Below are positions 62,760-64,000 of a DNA stretch of 64,000 nt, piece after piece. Numbering within the stretch: the first letter of the stretch is position 1; every line of letters starts with the position of its first letter. The translations under genes and the position numbers were made by a program. Source of the stretch: Flavobacterium sp. DG2-3 (GTDB lineage Bacteria > Bacteroidota > Bacteroidia > Flavobacteriales > Flavobacteriaceae); contig NZ_JAVAMB010000001.1 of NCBI RefSeq assembly GCF_030730925.1, positions 496,001-560,000 on the forward strand, in the 5' to 3' direction. The notes beneath the pieces are model-generated. The model searched no databases and had not been told where the DNA came from. It saw only the letters and a list, made by a program, of their open reading frames with translations.

Positions 62760-63008
62760 TTAAAGTGATTTATCTATAGAATCATCCGGAGCTCCCTGAG
62801 GCGCCCATGAACCAGATTTATCATTTCGCATAGTAACTCTTCCGGTTTCTGTATCTAAAACAAATAAACAAACTTCTCCAGTATCTGTTCTTTGGATAAC
62901 AGTCATTTGATATTTACCAATTTGACTTTTTTCCTCTTCTTTTTTCTGAGGTTCCTGACAAGAAACGATTAACAAAGATGCACTGATTATAAAGGCTAAT
63001 TTTTTCAT
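62760..63008 (-). CDS. Small lipoprotein
   Basis: 82 residues. The signal ends in a lipobox LIVSC with Cys17. The mature part is short (YQMTVIQRTDTGEVCLFVLD, RVTMRNDKSGSWAPQGAP), beta-rich, with one further Cys. It lies 18 bp or more upstream of the flippase with a hairpin between. No family is recognised. Confidence 0.7.
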   Translation of the reverse strand: MKKLAFIISASLLIVSCQEPQKKEEEKSQIGKYQMTVIQRTDTGEVCLFVLDTETGRVTMRNDKSGSWAPQGAPDDSIDKSL

Positions 63009-63128
63009 TTGGATTTTTTTTCAAAAGTAATTTTTTTTATCAAAGAGGAATATGTTTTTAAGTAAAAAAATTAACAGGATTTAATTTTAAAACTTACTTT
63101 TGAAACAGTTTGTAAAGTTTTAAGATAG

Positions 63129-64000
63129 ATGAAATTAGTAATTGATGCCCGGTTGATAAATGCTTCAGGTATTGGAACTTATATAAAAAATGTAATTCCA
63201 GATATAATTTCAGAATTTAAAACCGTTACGGTCCTTGGAAACAAAAACGAAATTGCAGTTTTTGATTGGAGTAAAGAAGTCCAAATTATAGAATTTAATT
63301 CTGAAATGTATTCTTTAAAGGGACAATTTTTATATCCTTTTAAAATACCAAAATGTGACGTTTTCTGGTGTCCTCATTTCAATTTTCCAATTTTCCCAAT
63401 ACGAGCCAAAAAAAAGGCTGTTACCATTCACGATGTAAATCATCTTACCGGAATTTCTCCAATGTCATTTCTTAAAAGGAAATATGCTTTTTTGTTATAT
63501 AAAAATGCAGTTCAAAAAGCAGATTTAATTTTTACAGTTTCTGAGTTTTCAAAAAATGAAATTATAAAACATACAGATGCTTCATTAGAAAAAATAAAAG
63601 TGGTGTATTGCGGTGTAGATGTTCCTTTTTTTGAAAAAGGAAAAGAAAGCGCTATTCAACTTCCTGAAAACTATATTTTGTACATTGGAAATGTAAAACC
63701 ACATAAAAATCTAATCGTTTTATTAAAAGCCTATCATTCTTTATCAACTATTTTAAAAGAAAAATATAAACTGCTGATTGTTGGAAAAAAAGAGGGATTT
63801 ATTACTGAAGACAATCAGGTAGAAAACTATATAAAAGCGAATCATTTAGAAAAGAACATTATTTTTTCAGGTCAAGTTAGAGATCAAGATTTACCAGTTT
63901 ATTACCAAAAGGCATCATTATTTGTTTTTCCTTCTTTATATGAAGGTTTTGGGTTACCAATATTAGAAGCACTTGCGGCGAAAACTCCTGTAATTAGTTC
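63129..64000 (+). CDS. GT4-family glycosyltransferase, 3' end outside the window
   Basis: 290 codons visible. It begins MKLVIDARLINASGIGTYIK and continues KKAVTIHDVNHLTGISPMSF and ENYILYIGNVKPHKNLIVLL. FPSLYEGFGLPILEALAAKTP near the right edge contains the E-x7-E donor-binding motif of GT4 retaining enzymes. It transfers a sugar from a nucleotide or lipid donor during surface-polysaccharide assembly. TACTTTTG at 63095-63102 may be its -7 promoter element. The ORF is open at the right edge. Confidence 0.88.
   Translation, partial: MKLVIDARLINASGIGTYIKNVIPDIISEFKTVTVLGNKNEIAVFDWSKEVQIIEFNSEMYSLKGQFLYPFKIPKCDVFWCPHFNFPIFPIRAKKKAVTIHDVNHLTGISPMSFLKRKYAFLLYKNAVQKADLIFTVSEFSKNEIIKHTDASLEKIKVVYCGVDVPFFEKGKESAIQLPENYILYIGNVKPHKNLIVLLKAYHSLSTILKEKYKLLIVGKKEGFITEDNQVENYIKANHLEKNIIFSGQVRDQDLPVYYQKASLFVFPSLYEGFGLPILEALAAKTPVIS

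Overview
The window is AT-rich, about one third G+C, and reads as a chromosome segment of a Flavobacterium close to F. johnsoniae. The evidence is the spr gliding-motility operon, Bacteroidota promoters of the form TTG-N16-22-TAnnTTTG, PorP/SprF-family and HU-SPOR proteins, many signal peptides ending in ...AQ or ...SQ, and A/T-rich leaders in place of Shine-Dalgarno sequences.

Region 1 (1-14147, minus strand) is the gliding-motility operon. Reading right to left from a good promoter at about 14130 come three small or mid-size secreted proteins, then sprC, sprD (a PorP/SprF-like barrel joined to about 860 residues of Ala/Lys/Glu/Asp repeats) and the first 1859 codons of the giant adhesin gene sprB, which leaves the window on the left. 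Hairpins sit after the first gene and between sprD and sprB.

Region 2 (14.5-29 kb) is mostly core genome: holB, a DoxX protein, an acyl-CoA thioesterase, recA, a plsC-like acyltransferase, trpS, dprA, an HU-SPOR protein, a Pif1-type helicase, an OmpH/Skp lipoprotein and a methyltransferase. A GxxExxY (PD-(D/E)XK) nuclease gene lies inside a pair of long imperfect inverted repeats at 19155-19792.

Region 3 (29.2-32 kb) holds ten parS-like ParB sites (core GTTCCACGTGGAAC/GTTTCACGTGAAAC) around mnmG and inside the 3' end of ybeY. A 23-unit, 12-13 bp tandem array sits in the middle of the cluster. This is probably the centromere-like locus of the chromosome.

Region 4 (32-57 kb) is again mainly housekeeping: ybeY with a DUF4175 membrane protein, gltX, an SPFH protein, a small envelope cluster (ytxH, holin-like, short protein), glnS with an unusual C-terminal extension, folB, tRNA-Cys, an rnr/GIN/lysE run, rpiB, tex, tatA, a GH3 protein, a broken REP-associated transposase and an AMP-nucleosidase-like gene. 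It contains two long gene-free AT-rich stretches (40280-41371 and 48308-49119), a tRNA remnant and several palindromic repeats.

Region 5 (57.2-64 kb) starts a surface-polysaccharide locus: a Wzz-like protein, two Wzy/ligase-type proteins that overlap tail to tail, a glycosyltransferase, a Wzx flippase, a small lipoprotein and a GT4 glycosyltransferase cut by the right edge.
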